Source of the DNA: an uncultured Dyadobacter sp.
GTDB taxonomy: Bacteria > Bacteroidota > Bacteroidia > Cytophagales > Spirosomataceae
Assembly: GCF_946482605.1 (NCBI RefSeq)
Contig: NZ_CAMLSE010000042.1
Coordinates: 1 to 64,000, forward strand
Length of the DNA stretch: 64,000 nt
Reading direction: 5' to 3'
Shown: positions 38,791 to 46,740 of the stretch, one piece after another
How positions within the stretch are numbered: position 1 is the first letter of the stretch
Layout: each line of letters starts with the position of its first letter
Notes under the pieces: generated by a model
The model's database searches: none
What the model was told of the DNA's origin: nothing
Seen by the model: the letters and a program-made list of their open reading frames with translations, nothing else
Translations under genes and position numbers: made by a program

Positions 38791-38939
38791 AATATGCCTC
38801 AATAGCCTCAAAAGCCATGCCAATCAGGCTCCTGGCGGCCATTTTCCTTTGTAGATTCGACGAAAGCGACCATGTTTGTCACTAAACCACGAAGGAACGC
38901 CTATCAAAAAAATGAGTTGCCCTATCATTTTGATCCGGT
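38791..38939. other. left part of the 461-bp gap between otsAB and the TPR-HTH gene
   Basis: This part should hold the otsAB promoter on the minus strand. I see no gene or strong hairpin. The right part of the gap is taken by the candidate ncRNA. Confidence 0.35.
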
Positions 38940-38970
38940 TTTGAAGACAGCCACATTTATAGTAGCTTAG
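38940..38970 (+). promoter_or_regulatory. promoter of the candidate ncRNA
   Basis: TTTG at 38940-38943, then exactly 19 bp, then TAGCTTAG at 38963-38970, matching the Bacteroidota consensus TTTG-N19-TAnnTTTG in all but one fixed position. Transcription would start at about 38974-38977, exactly where the first pairing segment of the RNA begins. Confidence 0.6.
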
Positions 38971-38973
38971 CGT

Positions 38974-39204
38974 CCGCAACCTCGTTTATCACATTACAGG
39001 ATCCGGATCTCCGGAGCAATGCCGCCGGGTATTTGCGAGCAAGTAACTTGCTGTATTCCATGAGTTAATGTGATAGATGACCACAAATACAGGTTCGTCA
39101 AGCGCCTAAGATTAGTCAAGGACTACAATCATGTAATCGCAGATTAACACTGTGCCACTTATTGTTGTGGGTTGCGGGCGGTCAGAAATGACCGCCATTT
39201 TTTT
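38974..39204 (+). ncRNA. candidate structured non-coding RNA, about 230 nt
   Basis: No protein frame is present. The ends pair: CCGCAACC (38974-38981) with GGTTGCGG (39170-39177). Two arms branch inside: TATCACATTA (38987-38996) with TAATGTGATA (39066-39075), holding the hairpin AGCAAG-TA-ACTTGCT, and CCACAA (39081-39086) with TTGTGG (39165-39170). This makes a three-way junction. A strong intrinsic terminator closes it, and a good promoter precedes it. I do not recognise the family: it does not read as tmRNA, RNase P RNA, SRP RNA or a known riboswitch; a lineage-specific 6S RNA is not excluded. It could also act as a leader of the TPR-HTH gene that starts 47 bp after the terminator. Confidence 0.6.
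39177..39204 (+). terminator. intrinsic terminator of the candidate ncRNA
   Basis: GGCGGTCA-GAAA-TGACCGCC is a perfect 8-bp stem with a GNRA tetraloop followed by ATTTTTTT. No plus-strand protein gene lies upstream within 3.7 kb, so it must end an RNA starting in this gap. Confidence 0.85.
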
Positions 39205-39251
39205 GTAAATTTCCTGCGCTAAGCAAAAACAACCACATCCCTCCTTCCTTG

Positions 39252-40970
39252 ATGAAATTTCTGTTCACGACCCGCCGCCTTGTGCTTGCAGTCTTCTGGC
39301 TCTTTTTTGCCCAAACCAGCCAGGCGCAATTTGAACGGCTCCTTCACAGAACACACGCGGACCGCTATTCGGAGATCTATCAACTGTTCGCGACGCACGT
39401 ACATTTGGCTGATACCGTCCAATCTTTCAAGTCGATCGCCAACCTGAGAAGCGCTGCCGCCAAGGCCGGCGATCACGCATTGGTGCTGGAAGCCGATCTG
39501 CTGCACGCCCGCATGGCTGCTCTGATCGCCGCCCACGGAGACCGGACATTACCGCCTGAGCTCCCGGCCCTCATCGCGCGGTCGGAGGCGGCGGGGTATG
39601 TGCCCACACTCCTCGCGTCGAGAATGCTGCTTAAAAACTGGTACTGGCAAACCAGCAAGAACTATGAGCTTGCATTCGAGGAATATCTCAAAATGTATCC
39701 GGTGCTCCAAAAAGGCACCGGCAAGGAGCTCCCCGAAAAGGCCTACATGCTTACTCAAATGGGCGAGGCCTATTATTTTTTTACCGATTACCCGAATGCG
39801 ATCCGTTTTTCACGGGAAGCACTCACCGTGGAGGTAACCCGGTCGCTGCGCGGCGTGCATAATACCGCCAGGAACACGATCGGATTGAGCTACGTCAAAA
39901 CCAAATCGCTCGATTCGGCCGATTACTACTTTCAGAAAATCATTGAAAATGTCGCGATCGACGACTACGCAGTATGGAAAGGCATTGCACAAGGCGGGCT
40001 GGGGCTCTCGGCTTATCTTCGGAGCGACTACACCCGCGCTGTACCGCTGCTGGAAGCCAACATTGAACAGGCCGTCAAAATCGGCGATTTCGATCAGACC
40101 GCCAAGTCACAAACGCTGCTGAGCGACATCTTTTTTCGCCAGAACCGGATCGCCGATGCGGAGAAAACAATGCAGGAAGCCCGGCGATCGATCCGTAAAT
40201 CGGGCATCGAGACACCCCTCGAACACCTTTTCCAGATTTATGGGAAGGTGTATGCCGCCAAAGGCGAACTCAGCCGCACCACAGTCTACCTCGACTCGGC
40301 CAATTTAATGAAAGACCGCTTCCAGCAGGAATTCAATTCGATTCAAATGCACCGTGCATCCGAAAGGTCCCAGATCCAGACCCATAAAGCTGCCATGGAG
40401 CGGATAGCAGCCGAACAGCAGATCAAAACACTGGAACGAAATACCCTCCTGATCCTCATTGTTCTGCTCCTGGTTCTTTCACTCTATTTCTACAATACCT
40501 ACTATTACCGGGCTCGTGAAAAAGAGCGCCGCGTCCAGGCACAGCTGCAAAAGGCGGAACAAGAGTTGAACTTTGCGACCATTCAACTGGAAGAATTTAC
40601 CAGAAACATTTCGGAAAAGAACCAGCTTGTCGAAGAACTTAGCTCGCGATACGGTATCAATGTGAGTGAAGAAACCCGGCAGGAGCTTCAAAAGCTGACT
40701 ATCCTCACCGACGAGCAATGGGAGCATTTCCGTGCGCTGTTTGAAAAGATCCATTCCGGGTATCTCAACAGGTTACGTGACAAGATGCCTGGCCTTACCC
40801 CTGCCGAAACGCGCTTCATGGCGTTGGCGAAGCTGAACCTGAACTATAAGGAAATGGCTAATACGCTGGGCATTTCGGTTCAAAGTGTCCGCGTGATCCG
40901 ACATCGCATCCGTAAAAAACTAAACCTGCCCGAAGACGCCGATCTGAACGACGTCATCGGAACGATCTGA
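39252..40970 (+). CDS. membrane-anchored TPR protein with C-terminal LuxR-like HTH
   Basis: A 572-residue one-component regulator. A signal peptide (LVLAVFWLFFAQTSQA) sends the N-terminal TPR domain (about 40-370) to the periplasm. One membrane helix follows (about 395-418, TLLILIVLLLVLSLYFYNTYYY), then a cytoplasmic coiled coil (about 420-475) and a C-terminal HTH (about 510-572, LTPAETRFMALAKLNLNYKEMANTLGIS). This layout replaces the histidine kinase of a sensor by a DNA-binding domain and is common in Bacteroidota, with unknown ligands. The ATG at 39252 is chosen over a TTG directly before it. The terminator upstream makes read-through from the candidate ncRNA a possible control. Confidence 0.85.
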   Translation: MKFLFTTRRLVLAVFWLFFAQTSQAQFERLLHRTHADRYSEIYQLFATHVHLADTVQSFKSIANLRSAAAKAGDHALVLEADLLHARMAALIAAHGDRTLPPELPALIARSEAAGYVPTLLASRMLLKNWYWQTSKNYELAFEEYLKMYPVLQKGTGKELPEKAYMLTQMGEAYYFFTDYPNAIRFSREALTVEVTRSLRGVHNTARNTIGLSYVKTKSLDSADYYFQKIIENVAIDDYAVWKGIAQGGLGLSAYLRSDYTRAVPLLEANIEQAVKIGDFDQTAKSQTLLSDIFFRQNRIADAEKTMQEARRSIRKSGIETPLEHLFQIYGKVYAAKGELSRTTVYLDSANLMKDRFQQEFNSIQMHRASERSQIQTHKAAMERIAAEQQIKTLERNTLLILIVLLLVLSLYFYNTYYYRAREKERRVQAQLQKAEQELNFATIQLEEFTRNISEKNQLVEELSSRYGINVSEETRQELQKLTILTDEQWEHFRALFEKIHSGYLNRLRDKMPGLTPAETRFMALAKLNLNYKEMANTLGISVQSVRVIRHRIRKKLNLPEDADLNDVIGTI

Positions 40971-41119
40971 TCCGGGGAGCCACGCGTGTCACCGGGATTC
41001 CAGGCCAATCAGCTACCTGTCAACTGGTAAGTAAATTGGAATGTTTTTGAAATGCGCGTTTTTAGCGTTTTCTGAGCACTATTTCTAACTTAGAATCTCC
41101 ATGACTATCCTCCCGGAAA

Positions 41120-41281
41120 ATGATCAGAGACGCCCGACACAAGTATTTCATTTTGCAGTCGCTGCTATTGCTGTTACTTGTATTTCTAACCGTGTGCAGA
41201 TGGTACAGCGGCCATTGGGCTCACGCACAGCAAAAACATAAAGAAACTCATAACCTTTCTCAGCAGGTCGTCATCAATTAA
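41120..41281 (+). CDS. possible small membrane protein, 53 residues
   Basis: ATG to TAA frame coding MIRDARHKYFILQ, then a hydrophobic helix (SLLLLLLVFLTVC), then a hydrophilic histidine-rich tail. Basic residues before the helix and polar ones after are typical of a small single-pass protein. It lies alone, 149 bp after the TPR-HTH gene. No family is recognised. Confidence 0.4.
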   Translation: MIRDARHKYFILQSLLLLLLVFLTVCRWYSGHWAHAQQKHKETHNLSQQVVIN

Positions 41282-41441
41282 CCCTCCTCTCCTTTCAGTG
41301 TTCGTTGCAAAAGTTAGTCATTCCATTTGATGAAGGCCGACGCGCCGGAGCCTACAAATCTGTTTACTCAGCAGCCCCGGGCGTTGAAAGCGCTGCTCAA
41401 AAACAAAAAGAATGAGGCTGTTCCAGACCTACTCGGCAGCG

Positions 41442-42146
41442 CTAGGGCCGTCTGGCCAGTGAGAATGTCGCGGTCAGCGTGACATTCTGGCGCGAAAGGT
41501 CCCGACGCATTCTCCCCTGTGATTCACCAGCTGCAAGCAGGTCGGTATAAGCGTCGTTGAGGACGTAGCGCTGGTATTCTGCCGCGACCCCGAGCCGCCT
41601 CCATCGGACACCCGCCCCCACCACCAGCCCAGGTACAATCGCATTGTAAAGCGGCGGGTTCGACTGTTTGAAATCATACCGCCAGTACTTATGACGGAAA
41701 CGGACAATTCGGTCGGCCTTCGTGCCGGCTTCAGCAAACCATTTCACCTTCGATTGAGGATTAAAATACCACCTCCCTTTCAGACTCGCTGCGAGAGATT
41801 GACTTCTTTCGGTAAAATCCAGATTGTTGCCCGCCTTACTGATCGCCCCGGTCATCAGCCAGGCATCAACCCGTGTGTAATGGTAATCCAATTGTGCCAG
41901 CAGCGATAAATGCCGTGACATCCATCGTTCCGCCCAAAAACCACCACCAAAAGCGACTTTACTGCGTTCATTCTTATAGGTAATGAGAGCCGGCCCGAAA
42001 GCCGTATTTGTAAATTTTTCCCGAAAAAACTCTTGGGCATAATGCGAAGAAACGCCGAAATCCCACCGTCCGTCCGATTGTTGGGCCCCGGCCATTGTGG
42101 CCAGCGTGACATTACTGATTAAAAAGAGGACAAATGCACGTTTCAT
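41442..42146 (-). CDS. outer membrane beta-barrel family protein
   Basis: A 234-residue exported protein (signal MKRAFVLFLISNVTLATMAGA). The mature part alternates polar and aromatic residues as in small beta-barrels (WDFGVSSHYAQEFFRE, FGGGFWAERWMSRHLSLLAQLDYHYTRV, GLVVGAGVRWRRLGVAAEYQRYV) and ends NVTLTATFSLARRP. Porin-like small barrels of this kind have varied roles; the function is unknown. Confidence 0.75.
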   Translation of the reverse strand: MKRAFVLFLISNVTLATMAGAQQSDGRWDFGVSSHYAQEFFREKFTNTAFGPALITYKNERSKVAFGGGFWAERWMSRHLSLLAQLDYHYTRVDAWLMTGAISKAGNNLDFTERSQSLAASLKGRWYFNPQSKVKWFAEAGTKADRIVRFRHKYWRYDFKQSNPPLYNAIVPGLVVGAGVRWRRLGVAAEYQRYVLNDAYTDLLAAGESQGRMRRDLSRQNVTLTATFSLARRP

Positions 42147-42257
42147 GGCCTAAGTAGTATATATATTATTCATTACCAATAAAATACAATTTCAGGCAAA
42201 ATAATACTACTATTAGTTACATCCAAACTAAGCAGACGTTTTGAACGCTGCGCAGCC

Positions 42258-42464
42258 CTAAATCCAGTCTGTTTCTACCAGGGTAAATATTTCGTCGACC
42301 GTTGTCTGGAACACGAAGGCAATTTTTAACGCGAGCAGGGTTGATGGAACAAACTTTCCAATCTCGATAGAATTGATGGTTTGCCTTGAAACACCTACTT
42401 TTTCCGCCAATTCGGCTTGTGTTATATTCTGCTTGGCCCGTTCGACTTTAAGGGAATTTTTCAT
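42258..42464 (-). CDS. small XRE-family HTH regulator
   Basis: A 68-residue Cro/CI-type HTH (LKVERAKQNITQAELAEKVGVSRQTINSIEIGKF), the YgzD/immunity-repressor-like type usually paired with a small membrane protein. The ATG at 42464 is used; a TTG at 42470 is possible. It starts 11 bp after the stop of the membrane protein upstream on the same strand, so the two form one unit. Confidence 0.9.
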   Translation of the reverse strand: MKNSLKVERAKQNITQAELAEKVGVSRQTINSIEIGKFVPSTLLALKIAFVFQTTVDEIFTLVETDWI

Positions 42465-42474
42465 TTTCAAACAG

Positions 42475-42816
42475 CTATTCCCAAGAAAGGTACAATCGTA
42501 AATAGTAAATACAGATAGCCAAAGCGAATACGAGTATAAGGAAGTGATTGATATCGACCAGCTGAAATGAAAGCGCCTGATGTTCGTAAAGATTCGTGCT
42601 AATCAGCTTCAAAGCGTACCCCACCATCAGCGCAATATATGCGGAAGAAGATTTCAAAATCTTTACGCGCTCATCTTCTATTGCTTCTTTGCTTACGAAT
42701 AGCATAAACAGTCCTGCCAGCAAAGGTATTTCGGAACCTTTTGACTCGTCGATAAAAAGTACCGCAATACCGGCAAGCGTAAATAATATGGCCAGATACT
42801 TTAAAATCTTGTGCAT
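42475..42816 (-). CDS. small membrane protein paired with the HTH regulator (DUF2178-like)
   Basis: A 113-residue protein with about four hydrophobic segments (ILKYLAILFTLAGIAVLFI, IPLLAGLFMLFVS, AYIALMVGYALKLIS, HFLILVFALAICIYYLRLYL) and a charged loop EAIEDERVKIL. Membrane protein plus mini-XRE pairs of this shape are common, with DUF2178 as the nearest family I know; the signal sensed is unknown. Confidence 0.75.
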   Translation of the reverse strand: MHKILKYLAILFTLAGIAVLFIDESKGSEIPLLAGLFMLFVSKEAIEDERVKILKSSSAYIALMVGYALKLISTNLYEHQALSFQLVDINHFLILVFALAICIYYLRLYLSWE

Positions 42817-43026
42817 GGCATTGTAAGTTTAATTGTCTAAAAGTACATTTTGTTTATCTAAAAGACAAATATACTTTACTTTTCATGACAACCTTCGCTC
42901 TCGATCGTCTTAATGTCTTTATAAAATTTCCTCCCGCTCCCTGATTTCAATGAAAGTGCTACGAAATGAACGGCGAGTGATATAACTTTGTAATCAATAT
43001 CACCTGATATACCAACTATCAAAGCT

Positions 43027-43401
43027 ATGGAACGCAGTCAAGCCGAGGAGGTAAAGGCATTGCAGGACACGATTTATGTGATCGGAGGCAAGTGGAAACT
43101 TCCCATTATTAACTCGATATGCAACGGAAATAAACGTTTTCGCGAAATTGAAAGGAGTATTCCGGGTATCACGACCCGTATGCTCTCGAGAGAACTGAAA
43201 GAAATGGAAATGAACAAACTGATCACCCGGACGGTGTACCCCGACTCCCCGGTGCTGGTAGAATACGAGTCGACACCCTATTGCAAGACTTTTGGCAACA
43301 TTATCCTGGCCATGATCGATTGGGGTAAGGAACATAAAAAGTATATTACGACTGAACCATCAGCAGCGACAGCCGCTGCGATCGAGAAACCTGTTGTCTG
43401 A
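43027..43401 (+). CDS. HxlR-family transcription regulator
   Basis: A 124-residue winged-helix regulator of the HxlR type, often a redox or aldehyde sensor. It shows VIGGKWKLPIINSICNGNKRF, FREIERSIPGITTRMLSRELKEME and RTVYPDSPVLVEYESTPYCK. It leads a tight group with the DUF1801 gene (11 bp) and an XRE-membrane regulator (3 bp). Confidence 0.92.
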   Translation: MERSQAEEVKALQDTIYVIGGKWKLPIINSICNGNKRFREIERSIPGITTRMLSRELKEMEMNKLITRTVYPDSPVLVEYESTPYCKTFGNIILAMIDWGKEHKKYITTEPSAATAAAIEKPVV

Positions 43402-43412
43402 ACCAATCCGTC

Positions 43413-43817
43413 ATGTCCTCAGAACCAAAGAAAACCGCTGGCAAACCGCGCGCGCCCAGGATGAGCGACGCAGAGCAGGTCGCCGAGTTTATGGCACGCC
43501 TGGAACATCCATTGAAAGCGGAAATCGAAGCTGCAAGGGCTATCATTAAGTCGGCCAGTCCCAGAATAGCCGAGCGCATCAAATGGAATGCTCCCAGTTA
43601 TTACACCTCTGCGGATCTGCTGACGTTCAACCCCCGCACCATCAAAAATGTGCAGATTGTGTTTCATCACATCGCCATTACGGAAATCCGGTCGGAGCTG
43701 CTCGAAGGTGATTATAAGGATCGGCGGCTCGTCCATCTGAACGACATGGCGGATCTGGTTGCCAAGCGAGAGGAATTGGAGCGCGTGCTGCGCGAGTACG
43801 TCGATCTGGTTGGCTGA
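43413..43817 (+). CDS. DUF1801 domain protein
   Basis: A 134-residue protein of DUF1801/YdhG type (iron-chaperone-like fold). Family segments: HPLKAEIEAARAIIKSASPRIAERIKWNAPSYY and NVQIVFHHIA. The precise role is not known. It is cotranscribed with hxlR. Confidence 0.85.
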   Translation: MSSEPKKTAGKPRAPRMSDAEQVAEFMARLEHPLKAEIEAARAIIKSASPRIAERIKWNAPSYYTSADLLTFNPRTIKNVQIVFHHIAITEIRSELLEGDYKDRRLVHLNDMADLVAKREELERVLREYVDLVG

Positions 43818-43820
43818 CAC

Positions 43821-44450
43821 ATGAAAACACCAAGTCCCCAGCGCATCGAACAAGCCATTCCGGAAGTCGGGATTGCAGGAATTGTAAGTCAGGCGAGAAA
43901 AAAGCGAGGACTAACGCAGGAAGAGCTGGCTGAACTAACGCATTTGACGGTACGGACCATACAGCGGATCGAAAATGGCAAAACCACTCCCCGACCTTAT
44001 ACCCTACGGACCATTTCGACGGTCCTGAATATCCCGTTTGAAGACCTCAACGAACCGCATAACGCGCAAGCTCCTGATCCGATCACCGGAGACACCGACG
44101 CGACAAAGAGCATCCATGACCTGAGATTGCTTTGTCTGTCCTGTTTCAGCTATCTCGTTTTGCCGTTCATTCATTTTCTGTTGCCCCTCTTTTTATTAAG
44201 GAAGATGAAAGACCTGCCTCCGACCGCTCTGGCCTTTGGCCGACGGGTGCTCAGGACGCAAATCTACTGGTTACTGGTGCTGCACCTGCTGCTTTTGCTC
44301 ACTGTCGCCTACAATTTTTCAGTCGCCCCACGGCTCCCTGCCGGCTATGTTCTCCACTACCTGGTACCTGTTTTCTTCATGTACTTCGCGAATGCATTAT
44401 GGATCGGAAGAGCACTTATCCAATGTAAAAAGCTGATTCATAGCCTGTAA
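43821..44450 (+). CDS. XRE HTH fused to a membrane domain
   Basis: A 209-residue protein: HTH at about 19-77 (IVSQARKKRGLTQEELAELTHLTVRTIQRIENGKTTPRP), then about three or four membrane helices (LLCLSCFSYLVLPFIHFLLPLFLL, IYWLLVLHLLLLLTVAYNF, YLVPVFFMYFANALWI), resembling DUF4870 in part. A membrane-tethered repressor is the simplest reading. It follows DUF1801 after 3 bp. Confidence 0.82.
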   Translation: MKTPSPQRIEQAIPEVGIAGIVSQARKKRGLTQEELAELTHLTVRTIQRIENGKTTPRPYTLRTISTVLNIPFEDLNEPHNAQAPDPITGDTDATKSIHDLRLLCLSCFSYLVLPFIHFLLPLFLLRKMKDLPPTALAFGRRVLRTQIYWLLVLHLLLLLTVAYNFSVAPRLPAGYVLHYLVPVFFMYFANALWIGRALIQCKKLIHSL

Positions 44451-44570
44451 TAAAACACTCAAACGCGGTAATTATTAAATGTCGGGCAAAAGTCGGGCTT
44501 CTGGCCGGCTGTCCTTTGTGCATTGCGGCTACATTTGACTCATCTAGTCAAACCTTGAAGTCTGAAAGAA

Positions 44571-45536
44571 ATGAACGCACATCGGTGTCTTTTTTTGCTG
44601 ATCGCATTGGGATCGGGAGTATGGATTAATCACGCCAGAGGCCAGCAGGCGCGCGGTCTGCCGGCCAACCAGCTGGTGCTACCGGCGACTTCCCACACCA
44701 TCGCATTTGAGTGGCAGGGCGACTCCCTCGGCACAAATTGGGAGCCGTATGCGGCGTTGCTGTTGCCCGTCCGGCTTCCCGGTTGCCCGCAGCAGTTGTA
44801 TATGCAATTTGATTCAGGCTCTCCCTACTCCATGTTTTACCGGGAGACATTGCTGGGCATCGCCAAAGGCGCTATTCCGATGACGGACTCCGCACAGACA
44901 TTGGAAAACTACACCTTCCATATAGGTACAATGCCGGTAACCGCAAAATCCATTGCCGTGAAGCAGTTTTCCGACCCCAGGGCACAATCCGGTTCCATCA
45001 ACCCAATGGTGATCATCGGCACGATCGGGTCGGATTTCATGGAAAACAGAGTGATAATGATAGACTATCCGCAGAAGCGGATTACCAATGGCGCCGAATT
45101 GCCTACTTCCCTGAAAGCGGAGCCGCTGATGTCGGAATTTTCTTTCCCGGGCAGGTCTGTACTTTTGCCCGCTATCATCCATGGAGCGGAGACAATGCTG
45201 TTCTTCGACACCGGTTCCAGCGCATTTGAGCTCCTGACCGACAAGGAGAACTTCGACCGGATGGCCACGCCTGGTCTGTCACCGGTTCAATACCAGGTAA
45301 CATCCTGGGACAAGATCCTGACCGCCCGAACCAGTCCAACCAGAGACAGTCTCACAATGGCATTTACACGAGTTCCCATTCGCCACGTCACCTACATGGA
45401 AGGTGCCAGCGCCGCCCAGATCAACCAGATGCGAAAACTGGGGATTGGCGGGATGACAGGCAATAAGTTATTCCTGCATCACAGGCTGTTACTGGATGTC
45501 CGAAACAAAAAATTTGCAGTTCTGGAACCTCAGTAA
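44571..45536 (+). CDS. secreted aspartic-protease-like protein with two D[ST]G motifs
   Basis: A 321-residue protein with a signal region (CLFLLIALGSGVWINHARG). Two aspartic-protease-type motifs occur: MQFDSGSPYSMFY near residue 82 and LFFDTGSSAFELL near 215, spaced like the two halves of a pepsin-fold enzyme. Each has a hydrophobic-hydrophobic-Asp-Ser/Thr-Gly pattern. Between them lies VIIGTIGSDFMENRVIMIDY, similar to the strand after the catalytic loop in retropepsin-like proteins. A two-lobed periplasmic or secreted protease is likely, but no substrate is evident. Confidence 0.6.
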   Translation: MNAHRCLFLLIALGSGVWINHARGQQARGLPANQLVLPATSHTIAFEWQGDSLGTNWEPYAALLLPVRLPGCPQQLYMQFDSGSPYSMFYRETLLGIAKGAIPMTDSAQTLENYTFHIGTMPVTAKSIAVKQFSDPRAQSGSINPMVIIGTIGSDFMENRVIMIDYPQKRITNGAELPTSLKAEPLMSEFSFPGRSVLLPAIIHGAETMLFFDTGSSAFELLTDKENFDRMATPGLSPVQYQVTSWDKILTARTSPTRDSLTMAFTRVPIRHVTYMEGASAAQINQMRKLGIGGMTGNKLFLHHRLLLDVRNKKFAVLEPQ

Positions 45537-45677
45537 CTTTCTGTCGCCCCACGCTTACTCCTATACGCTTGCGCATCGGCCCGCATATGCGCAAGCGATT
45601 AAGATCGTGCAAGCTTATTCGCGAATCGTCGGCGTCCGGAAAGGAACCGACGCCGGTACGGCACAATTTGCTCAGTT

Positions 45678-45772
45678 CTACCAACATTGCATGCCTAACG
45701 GCATTTCCGAGCTCTCCTGTATACCGACCATGCCTTAAAAGGCCTACCAATATTGCATGCCTAACGGCATTT
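45678..45772. repeat. two copies of a palindrome-bearing repeat (ATGCC-TAAC-GGCAT)
   Basis: CTACCAAYATTGCATGCC, continuing to ACGGCATTT, is present at 45678-45706 and 45744-45772 (period 66 bp, one base different). The core ATGCC-TAAC-GGCAT is an inverted repeat with a 4-nt loop. Confidence 0.85.
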
Positions 45773-45805
45773 TTTAGCTACTAAGACAAAACATTTCGCC
45801 CGTTG

Positions 45806-46060
45806 CACCACCTACAAAATCGCGTAGCGATGTAATATCGGTAGTACAACATTTCTCGCACCATTCCAAAATCCCGTAGGGATGCAACGACAAAGCACTT
45901 CAATCGGCCCGTTGTGAGTGCCAACCCATTGAATTTGGCTTATTGCCCTACCCACAAAATCGCGTAGCGATGTAATATCGGTAGCACAACATTTCCCGCG
46001 TAATTCTAAAATCCCGTTAGGGATGCAACGAAAAAGCATTACAATCGGCGCAATGTGAAC
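45806..46060. repeat. tandem 140-bp non-coding repeat with two palindromes each
   Basis: Two copies in tandem, period 140 bp. Each has ATCGC-GTA-GCGAT (45819-45831, 45959-45971) followed by TGTAATATCGGTAG, and 39 bp further ATCCC-GTA-GGGAT (45871-45883; with GTTA loop at 46011-46024) followed by GCAACG. The layout of short palindromes with 3- to 4-nt loops is REP-like. No frame is protein-like here. Confidence 0.85.
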
Positions 46061-46109
46061 CACATCCTATTAAAAACGATCGCTGCTTGTCAAAATCAAT
46101 GCATTAATT

Positions 46110-46562
46110 TTACAACACCTTTTCGAAACAAACACTGTTTTCGATCCCTACATATTGCCCGTAATTAGGCGTCCGGGCATAGCCGTTTTTCTCATACAAT
46201 GCGATGGCCTCCGGCTGCCTTTTACCCGTTTCAAGTACGCATTTCCGGTAACCCATTTCCTTCGCCCAGCGTTCCAGTTCGCTCAGGACATGTGTCGCGA
46301 TACCCTTTTTACGGCCGTCAGGAGCCACGTACATGCGTTTTACTTCCATCGCCCCGTTATCGAATGCTTTGATGGCCCCGCAGCCGACAGGCTTTTCCTC
46401 CACATAACATACCACCGCGTGCCGGATCTTGTCTATCTTATTGAATTGGGAATAAAATGAATGGTCGGCACCATCACGCTCTGCGAGATCGGCGTCCAAC
46501 AGCCTCACCATAGCCTGAAAATCGGGGTCGTCAGAATCAGTTCTTTGAATATAAATGCCCAT
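46110..46562 (-). CDS. GNAT-family N-acetyltransferase
   Basis: A 150-residue acetyl-CoA-dependent acetyltransferase. The acetyl-CoA site is VKRMYVAPDGRKKGIATHVLSELE (R/Q-x-x-G-x-A motif), with the family start RLLDADLAERDG and end YEKNGYARTPNYGQYVG. The acceptor substrate is unknown. It borders the REP-like repeat region. Confidence 0.92.
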   Translation of the reverse strand: MGIYIQRTDSDDPDFQAMVRLLDADLAERDGADHSFYSQFNKIDKIRHAVVCYVEEKPVGCGAIKAFDNGAMEVKRMYVAPDGRKKGIATHVLSELERWAKEMGYRKCVLETGKRQPEAIALYEKNGYARTPNYGQYVGIENSVCFEKVL

Positions 46563-46740
46563 GCCGTCGCTTTTTTCTCATTAAATACAACCAAATATAG
46601 ACTTTGGAATGCATGCTTGCAATCTTACGGGATCGTTTGCTACTACTATGTAACCCCATTTACATTTCCTTCAAATCACCTATCTTGTGTGCCCGGAAGC
46701 CGGACTTTCAGCTACAAAAACCGGATAAAACTTTAAAGCC

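Noticed and set aside
38974..39204. Naming the candidate RNA as tmRNA, RNase P RNA or 6S RNA
   Set aside because: The conserved landmarks of tmRNA and RNase P RNA are absent, and the three-way junction does not look like the single long hairpin of typical 6S RNA, so no name is justified.
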